Shown here in pieces: positions 1-11,692 of a DNA stretch of 64,000 nt. Each line of letters begins with the position of its first letter. Position 1 is the stretch's first letter. The notes below the pieces were generated by a model. The model was not told the DNA's origin, did not search any database, and saw nothing but the letters and a program-made list of their open reading frames with translations. A program made the translations under genes and the position numbers. Source of the stretch: Microvelia longipes (lineage: Eukaryota; Arthropoda; Insecta; Hemiptera; Veliidae); contig JACMZG010000008.1 in the NCBI GenBank assembly GCA_018340805.1, positions 23,128,225-23,192,224 on the forward strand. Direction: 5' to 3'.

Positions 1-21
1 CTACAAGAAATAATTACTAAC

Positions 22-146
22 GTTCTTGTTGGAACTGCATTAGTACACATTTTAATACTCGTAACAATTTAAACTAATGTCTCGAAATTATCTTCATTGT
101 AGAGATTATGGCCTTGGATGTAAATTGGATTTGCTTTAATCTTAAC
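22..146 (-). pseudogene. P-like transposase exon (IQGHN exon), degenerate
   Basis: The exon is bounded by an acceptor (ttacag, bases 152-147) and a donor GTTAGT (21 downwards). It matches + strand exons at 11693-11812, 20941-21064 and 23820-23944, which read (F/Y)IQGHN(I/L)YN. An in-frame TAA near base 75 breaks it. No function is recognised for this segment beyond its place between the THAP part and the Cys-rich exon of the P-like gene. Confidence 0.6.
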
Positions 147-1344
147 CTGTAATAAATCAATTAAATGATAATGTTGTATAAGGGATATCATTTTAAGGTA
201 TAACTAAATCAAAAGCAAACTCAGTTGTCCAGTGTTTACATCAGTCGCATAGGTGCTTCACAAGTATAAAATACAGTGTACCTATAGATTAAGGAATCAA
301 ATGTTACAATCAACAATAGTTGCTTGTTAAGAAGAATGGACCGGTTTTTGTCAATTTGGGTGGATTAGATTTACAAGGATATATTCATCAGTTTCATGAC
401 AAATGAACTCTCCTTACAGTCTTTTGTACTTTTAAATAATTCATAAATGAGGAGAAAAGGGAGCTGATGGAGGTGGAAGGAATTGAAGGATCATAACACA
501 GGAATGATGCAGGAAATGTTTGATTTATTGCAACGACTTATAGGGAGGGGGTGTAAAGAATGCTTCACCATAAATGTCAATCATTTGCAATGCAATTTGA
601 TTCCTTTGCTTCTAGACCTAAAATAACAATACTTGTCAGAGAGTGGTTTAAAACCGGGGTTCAAACAACTAAGGGGAGTAAAGTTCCTTGCTTTATATTA
701 TCTCCCCAAAACAGCAATACTTGCTTCAGCCAGGGTTAAAATCAAAGGCCAGTATCTGTTTCAATTGATTTGGAGGTATCTGGCTATTGGTGTACTAAAC
801 CTGTAATGGAGATTGTAAGCAAAGGTCAAATGAAGTGTGCTACAAACACTAGGTTTTGAAGAATTGATTCCAAATCTCCCTGCAATTGAAGAGTGAAATA
901 AGATCAGACATTGAATCATATAACCCCTTTTAGGAAATACCCAAAGAAATAACATGATGAGTTTACACATGGGATGCAAAGTGACATGATTTCACAATAA
1001 TATTGATGAAGTCAGTCCATAATAGTGCTACAGTTAGGCTGTTTGATAGATATAATCTGTTAATTTTAATTGGAACCTATGATGAATTCCTTCATTTACA
1101 TACTGATGAAACAACTTATATTGTTGGGAAGTTCTATCTAAGTCTAGTAGGAAAGGTACTTCCAGTTGGACCAAGATTAGTGAATTATTGGACTCACCAA
1201 TTTTTATAAAAAACATACTATACCAATGAGGAACTGGTATTTGTTAGAAAATTATTGCTTGTCAAATACAAACGAATGATTACTGTCCACTCATTCATGT
1301 AACTCATTTTCTTACCAATTAATAAGAATATGTTTGTAAAGTAC

Positions 1345-1506
1345 CTTGGAAAGGTTGGAACATTATCACTATAGTATGGTTCCCAAGCTCTGTCGTTTGC
1401 TTCATGGAAATGTAGTCACCCAAATCAGCGAACCCCAAAACCTTTAAATCATGCTTATTGAATTTAAGGCCTGGGGACAATGCCATCTCATCAATGAGCA
1501 GCATGC
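1345..1506 (-). pseudogene. P-like transposase exon with IDEMALSPGL motif
   Basis: This 162-nt exon has a cacag acceptor and a GTACTT donor. It encodes LIDEMALSPGLKFNKHD, then GFADLGDY, and ends at MFQPFQ. The pattern (a DEM acidic strand, then DLGD, then HALV-MFQPF) is the one I associate with the RNase H-like catalytic core of P-element/THAP9 transposases, where the DE strand would hold the first catalytic Asp. Here HALV reads HTIV. The length equals the copy at 21861-22022. The reading frame is open, but its neighbours are broken. Confidence 0.75.
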
Positions 1507-1608
1507 CTGTGAAAAATGAAGCAAATTTTACATTGATTTAAATTGACAGATTACGTAAATCAATACTTAATTTATAATACTAGATTGCTGAAATGTTGCT
1601 GGCATTAC

Positions 1609-1980
1609 CTCTTCGTGAATTGGGCTCCATTGCTTGCGCCTTATTTTTATGCCAATAAGAACAGTGAAACTGAACCTAAAAGCAGACACCATTCTAGACA
1701 AATGTCTATGAATGGTACAAATGCTTGGCAGGGGAAGCAGCTGCCTGTTACGAATATGCTTGTAAGCCTTACGACTTTTTAAGGGCAGCAGCAAGCATTC
1801 ATATAAGAAGAGTCTACTGTAACACATTCCCCTGGGGCATTTCTTCAGTGCCTGTAGGCTAGTTGCAATGGCTTCCTTGATGTTAGCTGGAAAATCCTTA
1901 ATGGCATCCAGCACCTTTGTCTCAAACGCTTCCTTTATTTTCTTTTGCAACTGCAGACATGTTCCCTGCATTTTTGTAAC
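1609..1980 (-). pseudogene. P-like transposase exon: coiled coil plus KSRKAYKHI segment
   Basis: Acceptor AACAG|GTTACAAAAATG at 1980 and donor GAG|GTAATG at 1609. The open frame holds an amphipathic helix (CLQLQKKIKEAFETKVLDA). It continues with KKCPRGMCYSRLFLYECLLL and SRKAYKHIRNRQLLPLPS, a combination typical of the segment just before the catalytic core in P-type transposases. It continues to HRHLSRM and stays open to the donor. Of the copies of this exon here (13032, 19100, 21385, 25490) this one is the best preserved. Confidence 0.8.
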
Positions 1981-3688
1981 CTGTTACAAAAGGAAACATA
2001 ACATAATAAAGAAGAGGTCAATAATAGCATATTCAATTATTGCTTAGTGAGAGGTGAATTCTACTGACATGTACAATGGATCATGGAAAGTAATTTTTAC
2101 CTTTATAGAATCAGTAAGAGCTAATAATAAGGCCAAACAATTGTCCCTTACAATTAAAGAAATACAGCACCCATAATTCTATAGTTTCATACGAATAACA
2201 ATCCAGTGCAAGACTTACAGATAGTTCTGTCAGTGACATGAAATGGAGTAATCATAGTCATGTAACATTGGGAAAATACAGCAAGCATTTTAAGGTGAGA
2301 ATAATTACATTGTGGAAGCATATACATCAAGTCAAGTGAAGGTGTAACAATTTGCAAGGGTGGTGTCAACAATTCTAAGTGTAGGTAAATATTAGCCACA
2401 TTATTGGTATATCAACAATATCATTAAAGACAACTAAGTAGGGATACATTGAAAGATGTCAATGTATTGTTTGTTTCAATATTGACTTTACCCCTGAATG
2501 CCCATGTTGTTGTGCTATATCATGATTCAATGTGGACAAGTTTTGTCTATTCTTTTTGTAATACAAGTTGTACAGGACCCTTTTTGTGTTTTTCATTGAG
2601 ATGAATTATTTCCCATCTTTGAAACCATACTTTATTAAACAATAATGATGGTTTAGTTATGACACAAACCATATTGTGATAGGAATAAAATAAAATATTA
2701 ACAGATTCCCCAAGTATTGTGTAGTATGAACTTGGATCTTAAAATGATTTAGTCGTATTAAGCAATATGTGGATTAAAATGAAGCTCAAGTTTATTATAC
2801 ATACTGTTACGTTTGTGAAATACATTACCTAAATAAACAATGTACAATTAAAGCGCTAAACATTATTATCCAATAAACTGATTCAACAATTTCCGCTGAT
2901 CTTCAGTTTTTAAAGAGTAAGTTTGTGTTGCTTTCTTATGTTTTTTCCAATTTTTTAAACCCTTTCATTATTATCATCTCGTTTTCTACTCCTATAACAA
3001 TAAAAAAAAAAAACTGTACAAGTTTTGTTGATATTTTTCATGATTTATTCACATTATATGTGTTTTGAATCTGTATAAAGGGAAGTTTTAAAAGCAGTGG
3101 CGGACAGAGACAAAAAGGCCTGAGGAGGGTTTGGCTTAAAAGGGCTCAAATCTACATCTCAAGAGGCCCAATGGGGAGGTGGGGTGCCTATAATACTTCT
3201 CAGGGGGGTCTACTTTTAACTGGAGTTTTATTAATGATTATAGCTTAATTTAATTTAATTTTAATAAAATTAAATCAAATGGTATTATTTTATTTAAATA
3301 ACTTAAAATAAACTTTTAAGTAAATAAAATTATTTATTTTATTAAGAAATATTTATTCTTACTTAGTAAGAATAAATTAAACTAAGGTTAGTTAAATGAA
3401 ATTTTTAACTGAACAATTTCATGTTTAATCATTAGAGCCTTTTTGTACTGCTCTAGGGCCTGGATCAAGTATGTCAAGGACCCCTTGAGACCCTAGTATT
3501 CCGATTTTAACCTTTAAAGGCCTAGGTATTAAGAATCAGAGGCCTTAAAGGTCCTACATTTAGGTAACAAATCACGAATTTTGTTGCCATTCACTTAATA
3601 GTGTTGTATTCTAAAAATTATATGTATTAAAAATCAATTATATAAGATGTCTTGTACCATATCTGCATAGGCGATCATAGGAAAAAAT

Positions 3689-3877
<189 letters not shown>

Positions 3878-4053
3878 ATATATTGCCATTATATGATCCA
3901 TGATGGTTTTATATGCTTTAAGAATAATTTTTTCCTCATAACAATAAGGCAAGATAAAATTTCTGTCATACAAGTTTGTTCAGGTTGTATAATGCTTAGA
4001 TGGCAATACCTCAACAAAGGTATATGCTTCTAAATGTATAAACACAAAGGTAT

Positions 4054-4370
4054 AATAAAAAGCATCAGTCTCTCCACAAAATATATTTAAATAAGCAAAC
4101 CGGCTTTCAACCCACAAAGGTCATCTTCAGGCCGGTGAGAAGAGAATCATTGAGCCTGTGAGTCCTAGCTAGTTATGACTGTTATGTCACACAACTATGT
4201 TATGTCGCAGTCATAACTAGCAAGGACTCACAGGCTCAATGATTCTCTTCTCACCGGCCTGAAGATGACCTTTGTGGGTTGAAAGCTGGTTTGCTTATTT
4301 AAATATATTTTGTGGAGAGACTGATGCTTTTTATTAAGATTTACTCCACTTGCGCTGTCTTATTCATAGT
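4054..4370. mobile_element. Foldback element, 282-bp palindrome plus 35-bp tail, 10-bp flanking duplication
   Basis: Bases 4054-4181 and 4206-4335 are inverted repeats of about 128 bp with few mismatches around a short centre. A non-palindromic tail (4336-4370) follows. ACAAAGGTAT flanks the unit exactly at 4044-4053 and 4371-4380. Each arm carries a CTGAAGATGACC...GGTTGAAAGC motif also seen at 14819 and 61268 and similar to the ends of the Penelope-like element at 47380-50651. It may therefore be an inverted pair of Penelope-type terminal repeats; that link is inference. Confidence 0.7.
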
Positions 4371-4530
4371 ACAAAGGTATAAACACTGACTAAATGATTA
4401 TATTTACTTCATTCACACACTGGGTTTGGCAGGGGGTACAACCTAGCTGTTCACATGGTATTTTTTTACAGTGTTTTTGTATTTTGTACAATTATTTTGT
4501 ACAATTACAAAGTAATTGAGCGCCACTTAC

Positions 4531-4632
4531 CTTAAATAGGACAGCAAATAAAACTGGCCTTTTAAACCCTAGAGTTTCACTTATCTTCTCATTGCAATTC
4601 TGAATGCAGCACTTCCGCCCTTTGATCGCCAT
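4531..4632 (-). pseudogene. THAP-domain exon 1 of the P-like element
   Basis: This 34-codon exon starts at ATG 4632 and ends at an AAG|GTAAGT donor. It reads MAIKGRKCCIQNCNEKISE and ends near FAVLFK, against AVPFK in the copy at 17450. The paired cysteines near residues 8-13 are the first half of a C2CH THAP zinc finger, a DNA-binding domain found at the N-terminus of P-type transposases. The second half lies on exon 2, which is cut at 3581 in this fragment. The frame is intact. Confidence 0.8.
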
Positions 4633-5240
4633 GACTTTAGCTTACTCGAAATCTAGTTAAATTAAGTTAAAACTCAAAAATAAAGATTGTTAAAAATTAG
4701 AATGCAATTAGAGTATAGAAAAAATATAATAAAGTGAAAAGAGTAATAATTCACAACTCCACAAGCTTTAACCAAAAAAAAAAAAAAAAAAAACAAATGT
4801 TTTACAAGTTTTTTTGATTTTACACACGATAATCAAACACACAGGTAAACGAGGAATGAAAAACAACATAACCTTGATCATGACAGGCAACAAGACATTT
4901 TCATAACCTCACCCCCTTGAGGCCCTAGTCTTCCGATTTTAACCTTTAAAGGGCCTAGGTATAAAGAATCAGAGGCCTTAAAGGTCCTACATTTAGGTAA
5001 CAAATTCAGAATATTATTAAGTACCTTAAAAACATTTGTCTCTAGGAGCTTTTTTGGTCCAACCTTAGAGTATTGGGCCCCTTTGATTCATTTGTTATAA
5101 AAATATTAAATATGTTATAATTTTTTTTTATTTTCGTTGTTTTTTCTTAAAGTTTATCTTAGGCTGAGAGGCCCAAGGAGGGCTGCCACCCTTGCTCTCA
5201 ATGGCCAGTCCGCCCCTGTTTAAAAGTAGTTATAGCTTAC

Positions 5241-5431
5241 TCCTAATCATGTTGGCATTATCATTTGTCAGTTCACTCAATACTTCTGAAACAATTAAGT
5301 ACCAATATGTACACCTGACAAGTATAAGTACTATAAATTACTAAGTAATGTAAGGAAATTTTAATTTATTACAGACAGTAGAACAATTATAGCTTACCAT
5401 AGTTTACATTTGCACTACCCCTGGTATATAC
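5241..5431 (-). pseudogene. Two small phase-1 exons of the P-like gene
   Basis: Exon 5285-5241 (45 nt, acceptor tttcag, donor GTAAGC) and exon 5431-5393 (39 nt, donor GTAAGC, acceptor AG mutated to AA). They match + strand mini-exons at 11607-11651 and 11456-11494. Each begins AA after a phase-1 donor, so each adds a Glu-initial cassette of 13 or 15 residues. Confidence 0.65.
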
Positions 5432-5544
5432 TGGTTTTGTAACATAAAATAAGTAAAGTTACTATTGTCAAAATTTTGCAAGTAATGTGCAATTATTATG
5501 TAAGGGAAATAAATAACCACTTTTGTAAAGGTATATATGGAACC

Positions 5545-5690
5545 TATAGTATTACTCATGGTTATAATTAGTTGACAGCTTGGGAAAATATTGTGAGGGA
5601 GCTAATGAGGTTAGTCCTAGATGTTAAACCTCATTGGTTGCTCAAACATAGTTTCCTATGCTTTCCAAGTATGAAAAGCTTAGTTATCCT
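5545..5690. mobile_element. Palindromic MITE inside a P-like intron
   Basis: It starts TATAGTATTACTC and contains the inverted-repeat core GTTGACAGCTTGGGAAAATA...GAGGTTAGTCCTAGATGTTAAACCTCATTGG. Relatives lie at 11208-11352 (inverted), 54097-54272 and 55012-55168. The right end is approximate. It occupies the same intron position in two P-like copies, so it was inserted before those copies separated. Confidence 0.6.
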
Positions 5691-6209
5691 ATGTATCCTA
5701 ACCAAGTATAATACTACATAATAGATATAAAGTACATTAATTCACATCTTTAGCAAAATAAAACGATAAAGACAAAATTATTGTCTATACTATTTTCATT
5801 TTCAGTTCCGTTCACCATTGTACATGTAAACTAATTACTAATGTAATTTCCCCAGACGATAGTAACAGGTACATGTCATGAATTAATACCACATATTAAA
5901 AGTCACACTAACTGACCAGGCTAATGAATATTTTATACTTGATTATACAAAGATTGAATCATGAAACAAAATCTACATTTGTTGCATTACTCTTTCAACT
6001 TTAATAACGCAAATATACTTCATTAATATAGTAAACTGTGACATGAGAACATTTATAACAGAGGAATTGTTTTATTTACTGTTTTTCACATACAGAAAGT
6101 CAAGATTCACTGATATAACTTTAATCTAAAGGTATATATTAAAAAAAATCAGTTACTTTCAAAGAAACTTAGATTTTTTTTTAATGTGACCTGCAGCATA
6201 GGTACTTAC

Positions 6210-6402
6210 CTTTGACATTAATTGGAGAGAAAGAGAGGGAACTGCTCCTGCCTTTAGCCGCAACTTTTTATACACACATGGCCAGAAGTGGTAGTAACCT
6301 TGCTAGATCTAATTATATCTTGTAGTGGAAGGCACAGACAACACTAGTCTTAACTAGTCCCCATTCAATGTAATGTTGCCATTCACTTAATAGTGTTGTA
6401 TT
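6210..6402 (-). pseudogene. THAP-domain exon 2 of the P-like element, degenerate
   Basis: The acceptor (ttttcag) and donor (AAAG|GTAAGT) are preserved. The exon encodes the second half of the THAP finger (LSEWQH..., then the VCAFH region) and the terminal GAVPS(L/I) part. Compared with 17764-17975 it has small deletions near the C-x2-H site and in the downstream LRAGAVPS region, so the frame is lost. Confidence 0.7.
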
Positions 6403-6470
6403 CTGAAAATTATATGTATTAAACACAAATTATATAAGATGTCTTGTACCATATCTGCCATGGGCGATCC

Positions 6471-7329
6471 TAGGAAACATTCTTATATATTTATTTATTT
6501 TACAATACAACGTATTACAAATATTAAATTAGACTTAAAAAACAGAATTGTGAACTCCTCACAAAAAAACTAGAGTCTTCCACCGTGAGGAGGAGTATTA
6601 AAAATATTAAATATGTATTGTCAAATATTCAGCCTATTTTTTTTAAATTTACCATAACAGTATCCCTGCAATGGCTCTTTATTTTCTAAACATGCACCGC
6701 TTTCGCATAACATGTTGATCTTTTATCTTCTTTTTTTTCTTTTTTGCATTTTCATTTTATTTTAGTTGTAGCATTTGGCTCAAGAATAATTATTCTATAT
6801 TCAGCCTATGTATTGTTATATATAAATAACTATACTTTATATATGTTATACAAAGAAAAGGGGATAAACTTAACAAAATAATACTAAACCTAATAATAAT
6901 TTAAATGCACACACATACACATATGTACAGGGTGTTTCATATAGTGTCCACTGAAGAAGGAGGTGATAGTACTCTTACTTTTAGTTAAGATTTGTGCTTA
7001 ATCCTCAGTATGCATACCTACAACAAATGTGAAACATACACATAAGTAAGAGTATATATATAAAAGAAAATAAAGGAAGTATATAAATAAGTATATTTAT
7101 TTATTCATCACATACATAAACTTTGACATGATAACATATCAGAGTTAATACGTTTTACTCCAGGAAATCGTTATAACTTCTCAAATTTTTTTCTGGTTCA
7201 ATAAGAATGAAAAAACACTATGTATGTGTTAAGAAATATTCATTGTTGTTAATTACTTTAATATTTAATTAATTTAATATTATTAAATTTAATATTGGTT
7301 GGTATTGTAAATATGGCAATACATAACAA
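6471..7329. other. Non-coding, AT-rich remnant
   Basis: No gene is seen. The stretch contains the phrase acagggtgtttcatatagtg (6928 onward), which resembles the ends of many insect elements, and A/T-rich filler. The first ~90 bp repeat 3600-3690 (P-like intron 1). Confidence 0.5.
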
Positions 7330-7525
7330 AATGACCAAATTTCATTTTGAGGTCCTGTTACATTAAAACAATACAATGTAAGGGTTTACTAAGTCATGGC
7401 TCAGGAAGGGATGATAGATAGTGTAAAAATATCTGTAAAAACAAAATAAGTAGATTGTACCTGTTTTTATGTCAGATTCCATTATTACCACCTCATTTTC
7501 AACTTCTATATTAGATGTAGAAAAT
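7330..7525 (-). pseudogene. P-like intron and mini-exon, minus strand, head-to-head junction
   Basis: Exon 7505-7461 (45 nt, tatag acceptor, GTACAA donor) encodes E-VENEVVIMESDIKT-G. Its flanks reappear in the opposite orientation at 7795-8010, so 7330-8010 is a large inverted repeat around 7526-7795. Confidence 0.65.
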
Positions 7526-8458
7526 AATCATTTTCTACTAGCTCTATTTGTTGTACTGTCTATAACAAATGAATCTGTACTTAAATTACTTAGTAATTCA
7601 TATTACTTATATTTGTTATGTATACATATAGAAATATTGAGTGAACTGACAAATAATAATACCAATGTGATTAGTGGTAAGCTATATATATATATAAATA
7701 CGTTTGAAACTCTCCTTTATAAAAATTCAGCATATACATTGAATGTGAATAAATAATGAAACATATCACCGAAACTATAACGTTTTATTGTTTAATTGTT
7801 ACGGAAGTAGAAAATGAGGTGGTAATAACAGAATCTGACACAAAAACAGGTACAACCTAGTTATTTGTTTTTTTTTACAGATATTTTTATCATCATTATA
7901 CACTATATAATTTATATCATTTTTCAATATCTATCATCCCTTCCTGAACAATGGCTCAGTGAACCATTACATTGTGTTGTTTTAATGTTACAGAACCTCA
8001 AATAGAAGTTATATATGATTCAAATAATTTGATATATGGTAAGTTGTGGTTATTTAGTTTTTTATTGATATTTTTACAATTAACCTTTTAACCAATTAGA
8101 TATAGGTTGGCGTTGACCTTTATTATATAAGGAAGGTTGTACATATTGGTATTTTAATATTTCAGAAATATTGGGTAAACTGAGATATGATCATGTAAAC
8201 ATGGGTATTATTATAGGTTCTAATAATACCCTAATAATTTAAGGTAGATCTAAGGTAATTGTAAGTATTTTGTTGTTTCATATATTTTTTTGTGTAAATA
8301 AACAATTTATTTATTGATAGCAAGCTTTACTTATAAAATTTTCCTTTGAACTGAATTACAATATATATTGAATGTTGATAAATCATAAAAGCGATCATTA
8401 AAAGTTTACAGTTTGTTTGATTGTTACAGAAGTGATGATAGATGCTGAAATAAAAACA
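7526..8458 (+). pseudogene. P-like intron region with four or five mini-exons
   Basis: Exons at 7632-7676 (45 nt), 7805-7849 (45 nt, acceptor AG changed to GG), 7994-8038 (45 nt) and 8166-8204 (39 nt). A cut exon starts at 8430. Each is flanked by pyrimidine-rich acceptors and GT donors. They encode Glu-initial, acidic/polar peptides such as EILSELTNNNTNVISG and EPQIEVIYDSNNLIYG. All are phase 1 at both borders, so any subset can be spliced in frame. Sequence homologous to a LINE begins near 8460. Confidence 0.65.
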
Positions 8459-8459
8459 C

Positions 8460-9318
8460 TTCTCTTTTTTACGCTGATGACGTTGTATTCTTGGCTCAGT
8501 TCTGGACTGAGCCAACTTATTATTTGTATACTGCTCTCTAAATGGTCTAAAAGTCAATGTTGACAAAACTTGAGTTGTCCAATTTTCAAAAAGCCCAACA
8601 AATAAGAAGCTCAGAACTCTTTTTTACGATGCTAATCCTTCCTCTCAAATATATAAAGCAATTTACTTACTTGCTGTTTTCAAGTTCTACGAAGTTCTCT
8701 TTAGCATCCGAAGAATTAATTTTCAAGGGAAACGTGGCACTTGGCAAAGCAAAAACTATCCTGTTGAAGTTTAAATATGACTCACATGAAACCAAAGTAA
8801 CTTTATATAATTCTATCGTTTCCTCTACCCTGTTGCATGCTGCAGAAATTTGGGCTCCTAGATATGCCCAACAATTAGAATCAGTCCATTCTACTTATAT
8901 TATATTTATATTATATTAATCAGTCCATTCTAGCATATATTTTTGGTCAAACTGTACTCCACACTACATGGTAAGACTCGAATCGGGTACCAGTAGAATC
9001 TAAAATTATCAAAGCTATGATCTCTCTTTTTACTAATATACAGGGTTTGTGTGATAATTGACTCCCCAAAATATGCTATCAATCTCTGTATTTCATATTA
9101 AGTCAAAAAGAAATAACAATGAGCAGTATAACTGGGTGTCTCAGTTAGAAAGCATTCTCAGTAAAATAAATAGCGTTATAAATGTTGCAATAAACTTAAA
9201 AGAGCTTATTGCAACAACTCCTACCCTGTTAAACAATTTTAATAATTATTTACACCAATTAGACATTGAGAGAGTTCTTAACTACTTTATACAAAGAAAT
9301 TCCAACCTTTCCAACTAA
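8460..9318 (+). pseudogene. LINE reverse-transcriptase C-terminal remnant
   Basis: Broken frames read FLANGNVALGKAK-like text, SIVSSTLLHAAEIWAPRY, then LESVH and MVRLE..RVPVESKIIKAM. I recognise these as the region after the RT palm in non-LTR retrotransposons (a W at the 'yg..W' site, then E..Q..FLR and LE.G). A later open stretch (9058-9318) has no clear family but fits the tail of the same ORF. Several frameshifts and a short duplication (tatattatattta near 8903) are present. The clade is undetermined. Confidence 0.5.
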
Positions 9319-9689
9319 CGGAGACTCTTATCTGAAATTTAGAGTCGGTATAAATATCACTAGAACAATAAATCAAATTAGGATCGGAGATCCCCAAATA
9401 ACTACTTTATATAAAAAAATATAAATAAAATGCCCGTTTTAGGGCCTTTCAGGGTGGGGATAATATATCAAGATAAAATGGAATCTAGAATTGAAGAGAG
9501 GTTTGACATTGAAGCAACAAATACCGAAGAAGGGCTTGAGTCAACTCGGAGACGTAGATTTTAAGAAATTTAGCTGATCTAGAACCGTTCACAAAGAAGT
9601 ATAAAATGGAATTTTCTGGATCTGAAATTACAATATGAACATCTGAAATAGTTGATTTAAAGCAAGAACTTTGCTACAAAGTTGATTTA

Positions 9690-10530
9690 ATACGGGCTAT
9701 TAGTAAAACCAACAATATTAATTCAATTCCAATGTGGGTAGGTTATAATGCTAATTTATTTATTGATAATTTCCCAATCCAAACGATAGGTTATTTGAAA
9801 CCTCAAATAAATTCTACACCAACAGTACAGTGCAACATACTATGAAAATGGCTCAACAGATCGCTGATGAGTGCAATCAAGAAAGTATAGTCTGTTCATA
9901 TGACTTAGCCATTGCTAAAATGGCATTATTCATTCAATATCAAGAGCAACAACGCTTTGATATTATTTTTGTGTTATTTGTCGCCTTCCATATTAAAATG
10001 GCTATGGCGAAGGCTGTAGGTAAATTTGTTGATGAATCTAGTCTCACAGACGTTTTGATATCTGCCAACGTTTTAGCAGCTGGCTCTGTTTCGGGATTTA
10101 TTGGAGGTACCCATTATAACCGATGAAAAAAATCCACCCACTTGTTCCTTTAGCTGTCAGGGTAATGCATTACTCCTTTTTTAGAAAAAGAGGAAGAAAC
10201 TAGAATTTTCAAAAGAAACTTTTGATAGAACCAGATTATTTTTGTAGTTCAACGTTTAACTCTATAGATCAAGTCAAAATAAAGTCAGAATTAGCAAATC
10301 ATCTACAAAAATATGGCGAATTTAAAAAAAAACATTAATGGGTGCCCATGGATTGACCCCTCAGTATTGGATGATATATATTCACATAATTGACGTCTAC
10401 CACAACTTTAACCATAGCTAAAGAATGGCTGATTTAGATCTTTAGATTGAGTCGCTCCAAAAAATGACAATCATCATAATTACTCGAGATGGATGGTTCT
10501 GTTTCTTGTCAAGTTAAGAAATGCAAAACA
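9690..10530 (+). pseudogene. Fragment of a multicopy uncharacterised invertebrate protein family
   Basis: Across frameshifts it reads IPMWVGYNANLFIDNF, then QQIADECNQESIVCSYDLAI (the longest open run is 9830-10126), FDIIFVLFVAFHIKMAMAKA, VLAAGSVSGFIGGTHYNR, and later GLTPQYWMIYIHIIDVYHNF across a further break. The order of motifs (W.G.N, YDLAIAK, FH.....A.G.F...S, LA.GS...F..G.HYNR, a TP/TAQ.W-Y-Y segment) recalls a repeated, unnamed protein family I have met in cnidarian and arthropod genomes. That is from memory and unchecked. Its function is unknown; its copy number suggests a mobile-element cargo. Confidence 0.4.
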
Positions 10531-10539
10531 TTGTCTACA

Positions 10540-10725
10540 TGACAACATTACATTGAATGGGGACTAGTTAAGACTAGTGTGGTTGTGCCTTCCACTTCAA
10601 GGAAGAAGATATAATTAGTTCTAGCAAGGTTACAACCACTTCTGGTCATGTGTATCAATATTGTTATAAAAAGCTACGGCTAAGGGCAGGAGCAGTTCCC
10701 TCCATCTTTCCAATTAATGTCAAAG
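10540..10725 (+). pseudogene. THAP exon 2, 5'-cut and frameshifted
   Basis: Starts inside the exon (IEWGLVKTSV) and ends at GTCAAAG|GTAAGT. One base is lost at the zinc-binding Cys (GTGGTTGTGCC against GTGGTCTGTGCC elsewhere), which shifts the frame through the C-x2-H motif. The end still reads RAGAVPSIFPINVK in the right frame, the usual C-terminal THAP motif. Confidence 0.75.
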
Positions 10726-11207
10726 GTAAGTAAACTGCAGGTCATATTAAAAACATTTCCTGTTTCATTTAAAGAAACTTATTTTTTAATATATACCTTT
10801 AGATTAAAGGTGTATCAGTGAATCTTGACTTTCTATATGTAAAAAACAATAAATTAAACAATTCCTCTGTTATAAATGTTCTCATTTCACACTTCACTAT
10901 ATTAATGAAGTATATTTGCATGATTAAAGTTGAAAGAGTAATGCAACAAATGTAGATTTTGTTTCATGATTCAATCTTTGTATAATCAAGTATAAAATAT
11001 TCATTAGCCTGGTCAGTTAGTGTGTCTTTTAATATGATGTATTAATTCATGAAATGTGCCTGTCACTATCGTCCGGAGAAGTTACATAAGTAATTAGTTT
11101 ACATGTACAATGGTGAACGGAACTGAAAATGAAAATAGTATAGACAATAATTTTGTCTTTATTGTTTTATTTTGCTAAAAATGTGAATTTAATGTACTTT
11201 AGACCTA

Positions 11208-11352
11208 TTATATACATGGTTATAATCAGTTGAAAGCATAGGAAACTATGTTTGAGCAACCCATGAGGTTTAACATCTAGGACTAACCTCATTAGCTCCC
11301 TCACAATATTTTCCCAAGCTGTCAAATAATTATAACCATGAGTAATACTATA
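11208..11352. mobile_element. Palindromic MITE copy in P-like intron
   Basis: Reverse-complement relative of 5545-5690, ending ...GAGTAATACTATA. It lies between exon 2 and the first mini-exon, the same intron position as in the minus copy. Confidence 0.6.
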
Positions 11353-11455
11353 GGTTCCATATATACCTTAACAAAAGTGGTTATTTATTTCCCTTACATA
11401 ATAGTTGCACACTATTTGCAAAATTTAGACAATAGTAACTTATTTTATGTTACAG

Positions 11456-11651
11456 AACCAGTAAATACCAAGGATAGTGCAAATGTAAACTTTGGTAAGT
11501 TATATTTGTTGTACTGTCAGTAATAAATTAATATGTCCTTAAATTACTTAGTTATTTATATTACTTATACTTGTCAGGTGTACTTATTGGTACTTAATTG
11601 TTTCAGAAGTATTGAGTAAACTGACAAATGATAATGCCAACATGATTAGTG
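11456..11651 (+). pseudogene. Two P-like mini-exons (39 and 45 nt)
   Basis: 11456-11494 (acceptor ttacag, donor GTAAGT) encodes EPVNTKDSANVNFG after the phase-1 G. 11607-11651 (acceptor tttcag, donor GTAAGC) encodes EVLSKLTNDNANMISG. Both are multiples of three, phase 1 at both ends, with intact splice dinucleotides. Confidence 0.7.
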
Positions 11652-11692
11652 GTAAGCTATAAATACCTTTAAAAGATTGGAAGCTAACAAAA

